This document shows, piece by piece, positions 1 to 6,858 of a stretch of DNA of 7,049 nt. Positions within the stretch are counted from its first letter, which is position 1. Every line of letters starts with the position of its first letter. This stretch comes from an uncultured Eubacteriales bacterium (GTDB taxonomy: Bacteria; Bacillota_A; Clostridia; Oscillospirales; Oscillospiraceae): NCBI GenBank assembly GCA_949742895.1, contig CATJRT010000281.1:1-7049 (forward strand), read 5' to 3'. Position numbers and translations under genes: made by a program. The notes under the pieces are model-generated. The model searched no databases and had not been told where the DNA came from. It saw nothing but the letters and a program-made list of their open reading frames with translations.

Positions 1-1
1 C

Positions 2-355
2 GAGTGGGGCATGAAGGGCGCGGCCATCACCGACTGCTCCGTCATGGCCAACTATATGGACTATCGGCTGGGCGTGCTGGCCGGGCAGGACCTGTGGGAT
101 GGCTACAGCATGGGCATGGCCACCCTGGACGGGCTGGAGGGCGACCCCGCCATTGTCAGCGCCGTCCAGAACGCGGTGAAGCACATCGCCTACTCCATCA
201 CCCACAGCCATGCTATGAACGTAGGCAACGCCACAGTGCGCGCCATCATCCCCTGGTGGCAGACGGCCCTGTACGCCGCCACAGGCGTATTTGCCGTTCT
301 GACTGCGGGCAGCGTGTTCATGCTGGTGCGCAGCAGGAAAAAAGCGAAAGCGTAA
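2..355 (+). CDS. GH3 glycosidase, membrane-anchored, C-terminal part only (gene 1)
   Basis: This is the last 117 residues of a gene that begins left of the window; the frame is open from the first bases to TAA at 353-355. It starts inside the TIM-barrel domain, just before the family 3 nucleophile motif: E-W-G-M-K-G-A-A-I-T-D, with the predicted catalytic Asp codon at 32-34, followed by the A-G-Q-D element typical of the barrel end. After about 60 further residues comes a membrane segment led by P-W-W-Q (from about 251), about 23 hydrophobic residues long, and a basic tail R-S-R-K-K-A-K-A. The enzyme core should therefore be extracytoplasmic with its C-terminus in the cytoplasm. It aligns without gaps to the end of gene 2 and is clearly its paralogue. 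The upstream domains cannot be seen; by analogy with gene 2 they are probably the alpha/beta sandwich and FnIII-like domains. Substrate unknown. Confidence 0.88.
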   Translation, partial: EWGMKGAAITDCSVMANYMDYRLGVLAGQDLWDGYSMGMATLDGLEGDPAIVSAVQNAVKHIAYSITHSHAMNVGNATVRAIIPWWQTALYAATGVFAVLTAGSVFMLVRSRKKAKA

Positions 356-381
356 ACCAAACGCTGTCCGGCGGGCCGTGG
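251..381 (+). repeat. Direct repeat copy 1: C-terminal anchor plus 3' flank of gene 1
   Basis: Positions 251-381 align without gaps to 3285-3415 with 9 mismatches by hand count (122/131). The repeat spans the P-W-W-Q motif, the transmembrane helix, the basic tail, the stop codon and the 5' arm of the intergenic hairpin. Similarity is clearly higher than in the catalytic codons just upstream. Confidence 0.85.
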
Positions 382-410
382 CGCTGAGATACTATGGCCC
401 CGGCCCGCCG
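369..410 (+). terminator. GC-rich intergenic hairpin after gene 1 (possible weak intrinsic terminator)
   Basis: The arms at 369-378 and 401-410 form a perfect 10-bp GC-only stem. After one T/C mismatch (379/400) it can extend by three more pairs (380-382 with 397-399), leaving a 14-nt loop. It is followed by AATCTTATTT, which is T-rich but not a clean U-tract, and then at once by the ribosome-binding site of gene 2. It could terminate transcription partially, or be a stabilising or processing structure between operon genes. The same structure follows gene 2. Confidence 0.6.
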
Positions 411-420
411 AATCTTATTT

Positions 421-425
421 GGAGG
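421..425 (+). promoter_or_regulatory. Ribosome-binding site fixing the start of gene 2
   Basis: GGAGG lies 9 nt upstream of ATG 435 and is followed by a typical M-K-K plus hydrophobic N-terminus. This rules out the in-frame upstream ATG at 378, which lies inside the hairpin and would add 19 residues with no resemblance to a signal sequence. Confidence 0.85.
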
Positions 426-434
426 AAAGTTGCG

Positions 435-3383
435 ATGAAAAAGAATGCTGTATGGAAAATCCTCATAGCGGTTTTTGCGGTGTTTACGGCAATCTGCGCC
501 GTAGCTATCCCTGTCACCGGTTATTTTGCGCCCATGATCAACGTAGCGCTCAATGCAGAGACCCAGCGTATCATTCCCGACCCGGACGCCAAGATTTTCT
601 ACTGGACGGAGTATGAATCCGAAGATGAGCTGGTGGCCAACGACTGGAATGTATGCCGCCAAGTGATGGCGGAGGGGGCGGCGGTACTGCTCAACCGGGA
701 TAACACCCTCCCCCTGGCCGCCGGCACCAAATTCTCCTGTTTCTCCCAGTCCTGTGTGGACCCGGTGAAGGTGGGCACCGGCTCCGCCTTTGTGTCCACC
801 GGGGAGGGGGCCAGCCTGTACTCCGCCCTGGAGGACAGCTTCCAGCCCGGGTGTGTGAACACTGAACTGTGGAAATTCTATGTCACCAGCGGCTACAAGC
901 GGGAGAACGCAGCCCTCAATGGCGGCGACCCGTCCCAGTACCGCATCAACGAGGTGCCCTGGGAAAAGTACACCGACGCCCTCAAATCCACCTTCTCCGA
1001 TTATGGGGACGCCGCCCTGGTGATGCTGTCCCGCTCGTCCGGCGAAGGGGCGGACCTGCCCTCCGGCCTGCCCGAGCTGGAGCCCTATATGACAGGAGGC
1101 GATTACCTTCGGTTGTGCAAAGAGGAGATAGAGCTATTACAAAATTTGAAGGAGCTGAAAGAGCAGGGCATATTCAAAAAAATCGTGGTGCTGCTCAACT
1201 CCTCCAGCACCCTCCAGCTGGACTTTATCGACAAATACGGCGTGGACGCCGTGGTATGGACGGGTAACCTGGGCATCAACGGACTGCCTGCCGTGGCGGA
1301 CATTTTGGCGGGCAAGGTGAACCCCTCGGGGCGCATTGTGGACACCTTTTTGAAGGACAATCATTCCTCTCCTGCCATGGTCAACTATAATGCGTTTCCT
1401 TACACCAACGCCTCCGAGCTGGATCTGGCTTTCGCCCAAAACAACACCGCCCCCGGCATTGACAAGTGCAATATGAACTACGTGGTGTATCAGGAAGGCA
1501 TCTACGTAGGCTACCGTTACTATGAGACTCGGTACGAAGACTATGTGCTGGGGCAGGGAAACGCGGGAAATTACGACTACAGCGCCGACGTGGCGTTCCC
1601 CTTTGGTACCGGCCTGAGCTATACCGAGTTTGAGTACTCCAACTTCACCCTCCAAGAGCAGAACGATGCGTTTCTGGCCGAGGTGGATGTGAAAAACACC
1701 GGCGCGATGGATGGCAAGCACACCGTGCAAATCTATTTCCAATCCCCCTATACCGACTACGACCGGGAGAACGGCGTTGAAAAGGCTGCGGTGGAACTGT
1801 GTGGTTTTGACAAAAAGGAGATCAAGGCCGGGGAAACGGAACACTTCACCATTCAGATCCTGAAGGAGGATCTCACCAGTTACGATGCCAATACCGCCAA
1901 AACCTACATCCTGGATGCGGGCGACTATTATTTCACCGTGGGCACCGACGCCCACAACGCAGTCAACAACATCCTCATGGCCAAGGGAGCGGACACCGCC
2001 CGGATGATCGGGACGGGGGACGCCGCGTTGACCTTCAAGTGGAATAATTCGGTTCTGGATACGGCCACCTACGCTGTATCCTCCGCCACCGGGAACCCCA
2101 TCACCAACCTGTTTGACAACGCAGACCTGAACAAATACGAGGGGGCGGAGGATCAACAGATCACCTACCTCACCAGAAACGATTGGGAGGGCACGTTCCC
2201 CAAGACACCGGTGAGCCTGCGCGTCACCGATGCTATGTGGGCCGACGGGCTGACCCATGAGGAGGCCGGACGTGCCGCTTTGGCGGAGCGGTACAAGCAG
2301 CTCTACTGGGCAGACTCGGATCAGATCCCGGCGACCGGGACGGGTGGTTCCCTAAAGGCCATTGATTTTGTCGACATGGAGTACGGCGATCCCGCCTGGG
2401 ACGAACTGGTCAGCCAGATTGCCTACGAAGATATGCTGAGCTTGATCTATAATGGCTCCTACCAGACCCAGGTGCTTCCGGCCATCAATCTGCCCGCCAC
2501 CCAGCAGTTTGACGGTCCCACCGGCTTTACCAAGAGCATAGTGGGCGGGGCAAACGGCATGGCCTTTACCTCAGAGGATGTGATGGCCGCCACCTATAAC
2601 CTGGAGCTGATTCAAGAAGTAGGCAAGTGCATGGGAGAGGATATGCTCCACGCCCAGGCGGGGGAAAATGCCGCCGCAGTGGCGGGGATATACGCCCCCG
2701 GCGTCAATATCCACCGCAGCCCCTATCTTGGCCGGCACAACGAGTACTACTCCGAGGACGGCTGGCTGTCCGGCGAGGTCTGCGCCGCCGAGGTACAGGG
2801 CATTCGAGACCGGGGTATGCTGGCCTTTGTGAAGCACTTCGCCCTCAATGACCAGGAGCAGGGCCGTTATGGCATTTCTGTGTGGTCCAACGAGCAGGCG
2901 ATCCGAGAGGTCTACCTGGAGAGCTTTGAGGGCGCCATTCGGGATGGGGCCATGAACGTGATGAGTTCATTTAACCGCATCGGCGTTGTTTGGGCGGGTG
3001 CCCACCATGGGCTGATGACCGGCATTCTCCGGGACGAGTGGGGCATGGAGGGCGCCGCCATCACCGACATGGCCATAAACGCCAAGTGGATGGATTACCG
3101 CCTGGGCGTGCTGGCGGGGCAGGACTACTGGTGCGGCCAGAAGGGGAATATGGGTACCCTGGACGGCACAAATGACGATCCCGCCATAGCTTCCGCGGTT
3201 CATAATGCCGTGAAAAATGTGGTGTTCAGCGTGACACGTACCAACGCCATGAATATGGGCAACGCCACGGTGATATCCGTAACTCCCTGGTGGCAGACGG
3301 CCCTGTACGCCGCCACAGGTGTGATGGCGGTTCTGACTGCGGGAAGCGCGTTCATGCTGGTGCGCAGCAGGAAAAAAGCGTAA
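435..3383 (+). CDS. Domain-reversed GH3 glycosidase with membrane helices at both ends (gene 2)
   Basis: A 982-residue exo-acting beta-glycosidase (retaining, by family), predicted to face outward. Order: basic N-terminus and hydrophobic helix (about 8-30); alpha/beta sandwich (about 68-310) with S-R-S-S-G-E-G-A-D, where E204 is the predicted acid/base, and N-P-S-G-R at 296-300; Y-x-E-G-I-Y-V-G-Y-R-Y-Y-E-T near 352-365; P-F-G-T-G-L-S-Y (389-396) opening an FnIII-like domain to about 515; a linker; the TIM barrel (about 640-930) with F-D-G-P-T-G (692-697), N-I-H-R-S-P, G-R-H-N-E-Y-Y-S-E-D, K800-H801-F, N-D-Q-E and nucleophile D878; a P-W-W-Q-led transmembrane helix (about 951-976) and tail R-S-R-K-K-A. 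Most GH3 enzymes have the barrel first. An A-V-A at 22-24 could be a signal-peptidase site, but Pro follows at +2, so the N-terminal helix may stay as an anchor. F846 replaces the common Tyr of the Y-N motif in the barrel. Known relatives include beta-glucosidases and xylosidases; specificity is not readable here. Confidence 0.92.
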   Translation: MKKNAVWKILIAVFAVFTAICAVAIPVTGYFAPMINVALNAETQRIIPDPDAKIFYWTEYESEDELVANDWNVCRQVMAEGAAVLLNRDNTLPLAAGTKFSCFSQSCVDPVKVGTGSAFVSTGEGASLYSALEDSFQPGCVNTELWKFYVTSGYKRENAALNGGDPSQYRINEVPWEKYTDALKSTFSDYGDAALVMLSRSSGEGADLPSGLPELEPYMTGGDYLRLCKEEIELLQNLKELKEQGIFKKIVVLLNSSSTLQLDFIDKYGVDAVVWTGNLGINGLPAVADILAGKVNPSGRIVDTFLKDNHSSPAMVNYNAFPYTNASELDLAFAQNNTAPGIDKCNMNYVVYQEGIYVGYRYYETRYEDYVLGQGNAGNYDYSADVAFPFGTGLSYTEFEYSNFTLQEQNDAFLAEVDVKNTGAMDGKHTVQIYFQSPYTDYDRENGVEKAAVELCGFDKKEIKAGETEHFTIQILKEDLTSYDANTAKTYILDAGDYYFTVGTDAHNAVNNILMAKGADTARMIGTGDAALTFKWNNSVLDTATYAVSSATGNPITNLFDNADLNKYEGAEDQQITYLTRNDWEGTFPKTPVSLRVTDAMWADGLTHEEAGRAALAERYKQLYWADSDQIPATGTGGSLKAIDFVDMEYGDPAWDELVSQIAYEDMLSLIYNGSYQTQVLPAINLPATQQFDGPTGFTKSIVGGANGMAFTSEDVMAATYNLELIQEVGKCMGEDMLHAQAGENAAAVAGIYAPGVNIHRSPYLGRHNEYYSEDGWLSGEVCAAEVQGIRDRGMLAFVKHFALNDQEQGRYGISVWSNEQAIREVYLESFEGAIRDGAMNVMSSFNRIGVVWAGAHHGLMTGILRDEWGMEGAAITDMAINAKWMDYRLGVLAGQDYWCGQKGNMGTLDGTNDDPAIASAVHNAVKNVVFSVTRTNAMNMGNATVISVTPWWQTALYAATGVMAVLTAGSAFMLVRSRKKA

Positions 3384-3415
3384 GCGTAGACCAAACGCTG
3401 TCCGGCGGGCCGTGG
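3285..3415 (+). repeat. Direct repeat copy 2: C-terminal anchor plus 3' flank of gene 2
   Basis: This is the partner of 251-381 at a constant offset of 3034 with no gaps. One A-to-T change relative to copy 1 turns a Lys codon (AAA) into the TAA stop of gene 2, so this protein ends two residues earlier. The position matching the gene 1 stop is now TAG. Confidence 0.85.
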
Positions 3416-3436
3416 AACTGATCCCGCGGCCCGCCG
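3403..3436 (+). terminator. GC-rich intergenic hairpin after gene 2 (possible intrinsic terminator)
   Basis: The arms at 3403-3412 and 3427-3436 form the same 10-bp GC stem as after gene 1. A G-T wobble (3413/3426) and two more GC pairs extend it to 13 pairs, with an 8-nt loop. It is followed by ATTTTGATT. This is a better terminator shape than the first copy, but the T-tract is short and gene 3 starts only 25 nt later, so read-through or mRNA processing is equally possible. Confidence 0.65.
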
Positions 3437-3447
3437 ATTTTGATTCC

Positions 3448-3453
3448 GGGAGG
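3448..3453 (+). promoter_or_regulatory. Ribosome-binding site fixing the start of gene 3
   Basis: GGGAGG lies 7 nt before ATG 3461, which opens M-R-K-K-Y-Q-K and a hydrophobic helix. The in-frame ATG at 3440 lies upstream of this site and right against the hairpin, so it is not the likely start. Confidence 0.87.
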
Positions 3454-3460
3454 TTTTATA

Positions 3461-6391
3461 ATGAGGAAAAAATATCAAAAATGGCTGGGCCTGGCGGCGG
3501 TGTTCGCTCTGCTCCTGTCCACCGCCCTTAGCCTCACTAGCTCCGCATTCTACTACAGCGGCTACGTCAACAGCTTTTTGGGCATCACCGGCGAGACCAT
3601 CCAGGTCAGCGGCGATACCAACTACTACCCCTCCGCCTACGGCGAGCTGAACGCGGAGAACGCCCGGCGGCTGATTGCCGACGAGCGGGATCATAACCTC
3701 CGGGCAATGTACGAGGGGACGGTGCTTCTGCGTAATGAAGGCGGCGCCCTGCCCCTGGCCGCCGGGGAGCGCAGCGTGACTGTCTTCGGCAACTCTGTCA
3801 ACGACCCAATTTACAAATCCAACGCGGGCAACGCCAGCTTTAACCCGGAGCGGGGCGGGGAGCTGTACGCCTCGCTGGAGGCCGCCGGCTTCCATATCAA
3901 CCCCGCTATGCGCGACGCCTACGCCGGTAGCGGGGTGACCCGGGTCTCCGCGGCCACCCGGGGGAGCTCTGCCATCGGTGAGGTGCCCATCGGTTTCTAT
4001 ACCGACGCGCTGAAGGCCTCCTTTGACCGTCAGTTCAACGACGCAGCATTGGTCCTCCTCACCCGCTACGGCGGCGAGGGAGTGGATCTGGACCCGATGG
4101 ATGCCGACGGCGTTCCCATGCTGGCCCTCCATCAAGAGGAGGCGGACCTGCTGCGGATGATTCATGACAGCGGGAAATTTGGAAAGACCATCGTGCTGGT
4201 CAACAGCCCCTTCGCCATGGACATTGAGTGGATCGAGCAGGAGGAGTACGGGGTGGACGCCTGCCTCGTGTTCGGCGCGGCGGGGGACTACGGCTTCATC
4301 GCCTTGGCAGACATCCTCACGGGCGCCGCCGACCCCTCCGGGCACCTGCCGGACACGTGGGCGTCCAGCTCCCTGTCCGCCCCCGCTATGCAGAACTTTG
4401 GGGACTATCAGTTTACCAACCTTGAAAAGCTGTACGCGGACCGGTATCTGGTATATGCGGAAGATATCTATGTGGGTTATAAATATTATGAGACCCGGTA
4501 TCAGGACCAGGTGCTGGGGCTCCATGATGCTGCCGGTCCGGCCGGGGTGTTTGCCGGCGACGGTGGCTGGGACTATGCAGCTGAGATGGCCTATCCCTTT
4601 GGCTACGGCCTGTCCTACGCCCACTTTACCCAGGAGGTGGAGAACATCGCCTGGGATCAGGACGCCCACACTGTCACCGCAGCCGTAAAGGTCACCAACG
4701 AGGGCGGCTTTGCGGGGAAATCGAAGTCGCTGGTTCAGCTCTATGTCCAGCTGCCCTGGGCGGCCGGACAGGCGGAGAAGTCCGCCATCCAGCTGATTGG
4801 CTTTCAGAAGTCGAGTGAGCTGGGGGCAGGGGAGAGCGAGACGGTACGCATCTCCGTGCCCGACTACTACTTTGCCGTCTATGACGAGCGTGCCCAAAAC
4901 GGCGCGGACCCCGACAAGACCGGCTGCTATGTGTTCGATGCCGGGGACTACTGGTTTGCCGTCGGCGAGAGCAGCCATGACGCGCTGAACAACATCATGG
5001 CCGCCCGGGGGATCGGGGGGATGTTCGACGAGAAGGGGGCCCCTGTATCCGGCGACCCGGCCAAGGCGGTGTGCGCGGCCCTGGACCAGTACGACAATGT
5101 CACCTATGCCGTCAGCCCCGTCACCGGGGCGGTGGTGTCCAACCAGCTCCAGGACGCAGACTTGAACAGCTACCTCCCCGGCACCGTCACCTATCTGACC
5201 CGCTCAGACTGGAATACCTTCCCGGAAAGCTATACAGGGCTGGCCGCCACCGACGCTATGGCAGAGCTGATGACCGGCAAGACCTATGAAAAACCCGGCG
5301 ACGCGCCGGACACCGGGGACATGGCCTTTGGCCAGGACGCGGGCCTCAAGCTGGTGAGCATGAGGGATGTGGACTGTGGCGCACAGGAGTGGAAGACCTT
5401 CATCGACCAGCTCAGCATCAACCAATTGGCCACCATCTGCGGCGACAACCGGGGCAATGTGGCGATCCCGGAGGTGGGCAAGCCAGCCAACGCCTCCACC
5501 AACGGCCCCTGCGGGATACAGGGCAACTACACCAAAGGCGGTGGAGAAAAGTGTACCCTGTTCGTGGATGAGCCTATTCAGGCCGCCACATTCAATCTGG
5601 AACTGGCCCGGGAGCGCGGCGCGCTCATGGCGGAGGACGCCATGTACGCCGACGTGACCATGGTGTTCGGCCCGGGGGCAAACATCCACAGAACGGCCTA
5701 TCTGGGCCGCAACAGCGAATATTTCTCCGAGGACGGCCTGATGAGTTATCTGATGAGCCGCGCCAACGCCGAACCCATGACAGAGAAGGGGATTATCACC
5801 GGCTTCAAGCACTTCTGCCTCAACGACCAGGAGGTTAACCGCCACGGCGTGGCCACCTTCGCCACCGAGCAGGCCTGCCGGGAGATCTATTTCAAGGCCT
5901 TCGAGGGCGCGCTGAGCGACGGCGGGGGGCTGGGGGTGATGACCAGCTACAACCGAATTGGCATGACCGCTTCCCCGGCCCACCGCGGAGCCCAGATTGA
6001 GATTCTTCGCAACGAGTGGGGCTTCCAGGGGATCAACATCACCGACTCCTCCAAGGATGCGTCCAGCTATGTGCTCACCGCCGAGTGCATCACCGGCGGC
6101 ACCGACTTGTTCCTCTCCGACACGGGGCGGACCAGCGAGCTGACCAACTTGGCCGTCAAGGAGCGGGACGGCAACATCTTGAACTGGATGAAAACCGCCA
6201 ACGAACACTTCTACTACGCGCACAGCCGGAGCATCCTTATCAATGGTCTGGCGGAGGAGACGGTGATAAGCGAAACGGTATACTGGTGGCAGCCGGCGCT
6301 CCAGGCGGTCTGCGCCGTACTGGGCGTGCTCACCGCCGCGTCTCTTGGCATGTTCATCTGGTGCGCATATGGGAAGAAGGGGAGGCATTGA
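3461..6391 (+). CDS. Domain-reversed GH3-family protein, membrane-anchored, altered sugar-binding motif (gene 3)
   Basis: A 976-residue paralogue of gene 2 with the same order. Hydrophobic helix (about 8-29) with S-S-A at 27-29 as a plausible signal-peptidase site; alpha/beta sandwich (about 75-305) with T-R-Y-G-G-E-G-V-D (E206 predicted acid/base) and D-P-S-G-H-L-P at 291-297; Y-V-G-Y-K-Y-Y-E-T (337-345); P-F-G-Y-G-L-S-Y (379-386) and an FnIII-like domain to about 510; a linker; the barrel (about 625-920) with N-I-H-R, G-R-N-S-E-Y-F-S-E-D, K783-H784-F, N-D-Q-E, T-S-Y-N-R-I and nucleophile D862; a W-W-Q-led transmembrane helix (about 942-968) and tail G-K-K-G-R-H. Where the family usually has D-G-P-x-G, this protein has N681-G-P-C-G, losing the Asp that normally contacts the non-reducing sugar. 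Both catalytic acids remain, so it may be an active enzyme with changed specificity rather than dead. It is much more diverged from genes 1 and 2 than they are from each other. Its stop is one base from the next start. Confidence 0.92.
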   Translation: MRKKYQKWLGLAAVFALLLSTALSLTSSAFYYSGYVNSFLGITGETIQVSGDTNYYPSAYGELNAENARRLIADERDHNLRAMYEGTVLLRNEGGALPLAAGERSVTVFGNSVNDPIYKSNAGNASFNPERGGELYASLEAAGFHINPAMRDAYAGSGVTRVSAATRGSSAIGEVPIGFYTDALKASFDRQFNDAALVLLTRYGGEGVDLDPMDADGVPMLALHQEEADLLRMIHDSGKFGKTIVLVNSPFAMDIEWIEQEEYGVDACLVFGAAGDYGFIALADILTGAADPSGHLPDTWASSSLSAPAMQNFGDYQFTNLEKLYADRYLVYAEDIYVGYKYYETRYQDQVLGLHDAAGPAGVFAGDGGWDYAAEMAYPFGYGLSYAHFTQEVENIAWDQDAHTVTAAVKVTNEGGFAGKSKSLVQLYVQLPWAAGQAEKSAIQLIGFQKSSELGAGESETVRISVPDYYFAVYDERAQNGADPDKTGCYVFDAGDYWFAVGESSHDALNNIMAARGIGGMFDEKGAPVSGDPAKAVCAALDQYDNVTYAVSPVTGAVVSNQLQDADLNSYLPGTVTYLTRSDWNTFPESYTGLAATDAMAELMTGKTYEKPGDAPDTGDMAFGQDAGLKLVSMRDVDCGAQEWKTFIDQLSINQLATICGDNRGNVAIPEVGKPANASTNGPCGIQGNYTKGGGEKCTLFVDEPIQAATFNLELARERGALMAEDAMYADVTMVFGPGANIHRTAYLGRNSEYFSEDGLMSYLMSRANAEPMTEKGIITGFKHFCLNDQEVNRHGVATFATEQACREIYFKAFEGALSDGGGLGVMTSYNRIGMTASPAHRGAQIEILRNEWGFQGINITDSSKDASSYVLTAECITGGTDLFLSDTGRTSELTNLAVKERDGNILNWMKTANEHFYYAHSRSILINGLAEETVISETVYWWQPALQAVCAVLGVLTAASLGMFIWCAYGKKGRH
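6379..6385 (+). promoter_or_regulatory. Ribosome-binding site of gene 4 inside the end of gene 3
   Basis: GGGGAGG lies 7 nt before ATG 6393 and overlaps the codons of the gene 3 basic tail. It selects ATG 6393 over the in-frame ATGs at 6345 and 6369, and implies translational coupling with gene 3. Confidence 0.85.
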
Positions 6392-6392
6392 A

Positions 6393-6809
6393 ATGAAAAA
6401 GATGTTTCAAGATCGGGATCCGGGGCTTTATCTCAGCCTGATTGCGGGCGCAGCCGCCCTGCTGGGGGCTATCCTCTATCTGGCTCTTGACGGAGGGGAC
6501 AAGACATTCACGCCAATCGGCTTCGGCCTCGCCCTGGCGGGGGCGGCGTCCACCGCGCTGGTGGTGTTCACGCGGCTGAAATTCGCGCCCTTCATCCCTT
6601 CGGCGCTCTATGCCGCCGCCTTTGGGGTGGTGCTGCGTGTGGCGGTGCCCAGCCTGTCCGACGTGTGGAACAAGGTCAATTTCATCGGCGGGAACGCCGC
6701 TATGGGCATGGGGTTTGCCGGGGCCTTCCTTCTGTGCGCTGTGCTCGGCGCCGCGTCCTGCTTTGTCAGTGGGGAGCGGGAAAATGAAGAGAGGAGAGAT
6801 GCTGTATGA
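6393..6809 (+). CDS. Small four-helix membrane protein of unknown function (gene 4)
   Basis: A 138-residue protein that I cannot assign to a named family. It starts M-K-K-M-F-Q-D-R-D-P-G and shows four hydrophobic segments at about 11-32, 42-59, 66-86 and 99-124, rich in Ala and Gly. An even number of helices and the charged tail (E-R-E-N-E-E-R-R) suggest that both ends are cytoplasmic. The loop between helices 3 and 4 (about 87-100) holds S-L-S-D-V-W-N-K-V-N-F-I-G-G, the most distinctive stretch and a candidate functional or contact site. No catalytic, transporter or ATPase motif is visible. The gene begins one base after the stop of gene 3, so the two are almost certainly co-transcribed and translationally coupled. 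That context suggests a partner of the membrane-anchored GH3 protein, for example in assembly or stability, but this is inference only. Confidence 0.8.
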   Translation: MKKMFQDRDPGLYLSLIAGAAALLGAILYLALDGGDKTFTPIGFGLALAGAASTALVVFTRLKFAPFIPSALYAAAFGVVLRVAVPSLSDVWNKVNFIGGNAAMGMGFAGAFLLCAVLGAASCFVSGERENEERRDAV

Positions 6810-6858
6810 AAAGGCAGGATACCGGGAGGGGTGGCTTGCTGAACCAGTATTTCTGAAT

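Noticed and set aside
378..434. N-terminal extension of gene 2 from ATG 378
   Set aside because: It would start inside the hairpin stem without a ribosome-binding site, whereas ATG 435 has GGAGG at the right distance and begins a membrane helix.
1137..2258. Minus-strand open frame of 373 codons opposite gene 2
   Set aside because: It is a shadow of the GH3 frame with no family resemblance and no ribosome-binding site that stands out.
3457..3462. TATAAT resembling a -10 promoter box
   Set aside because: It overlaps the start codon of gene 3, and no -35-like hexamer lies at the right spacing, so it cannot serve this gene.
3200..4978. Long minus-strand open frame of 592 codons opposite genes 2 and 3
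   Set aside because: It runs across the intergenic hairpin, lies opposite two well-supported GH3 genes, and its translation is rich in G, V, H and L with no recognisable motif. This is typical of antisense frames in GC-rich coding DNA.
5204..6388. Minus-strand open frame of 394 codons opposite gene 3
   Set aside because: It mirrors GH3 coding sequence with the same composition bias and no domain motif.
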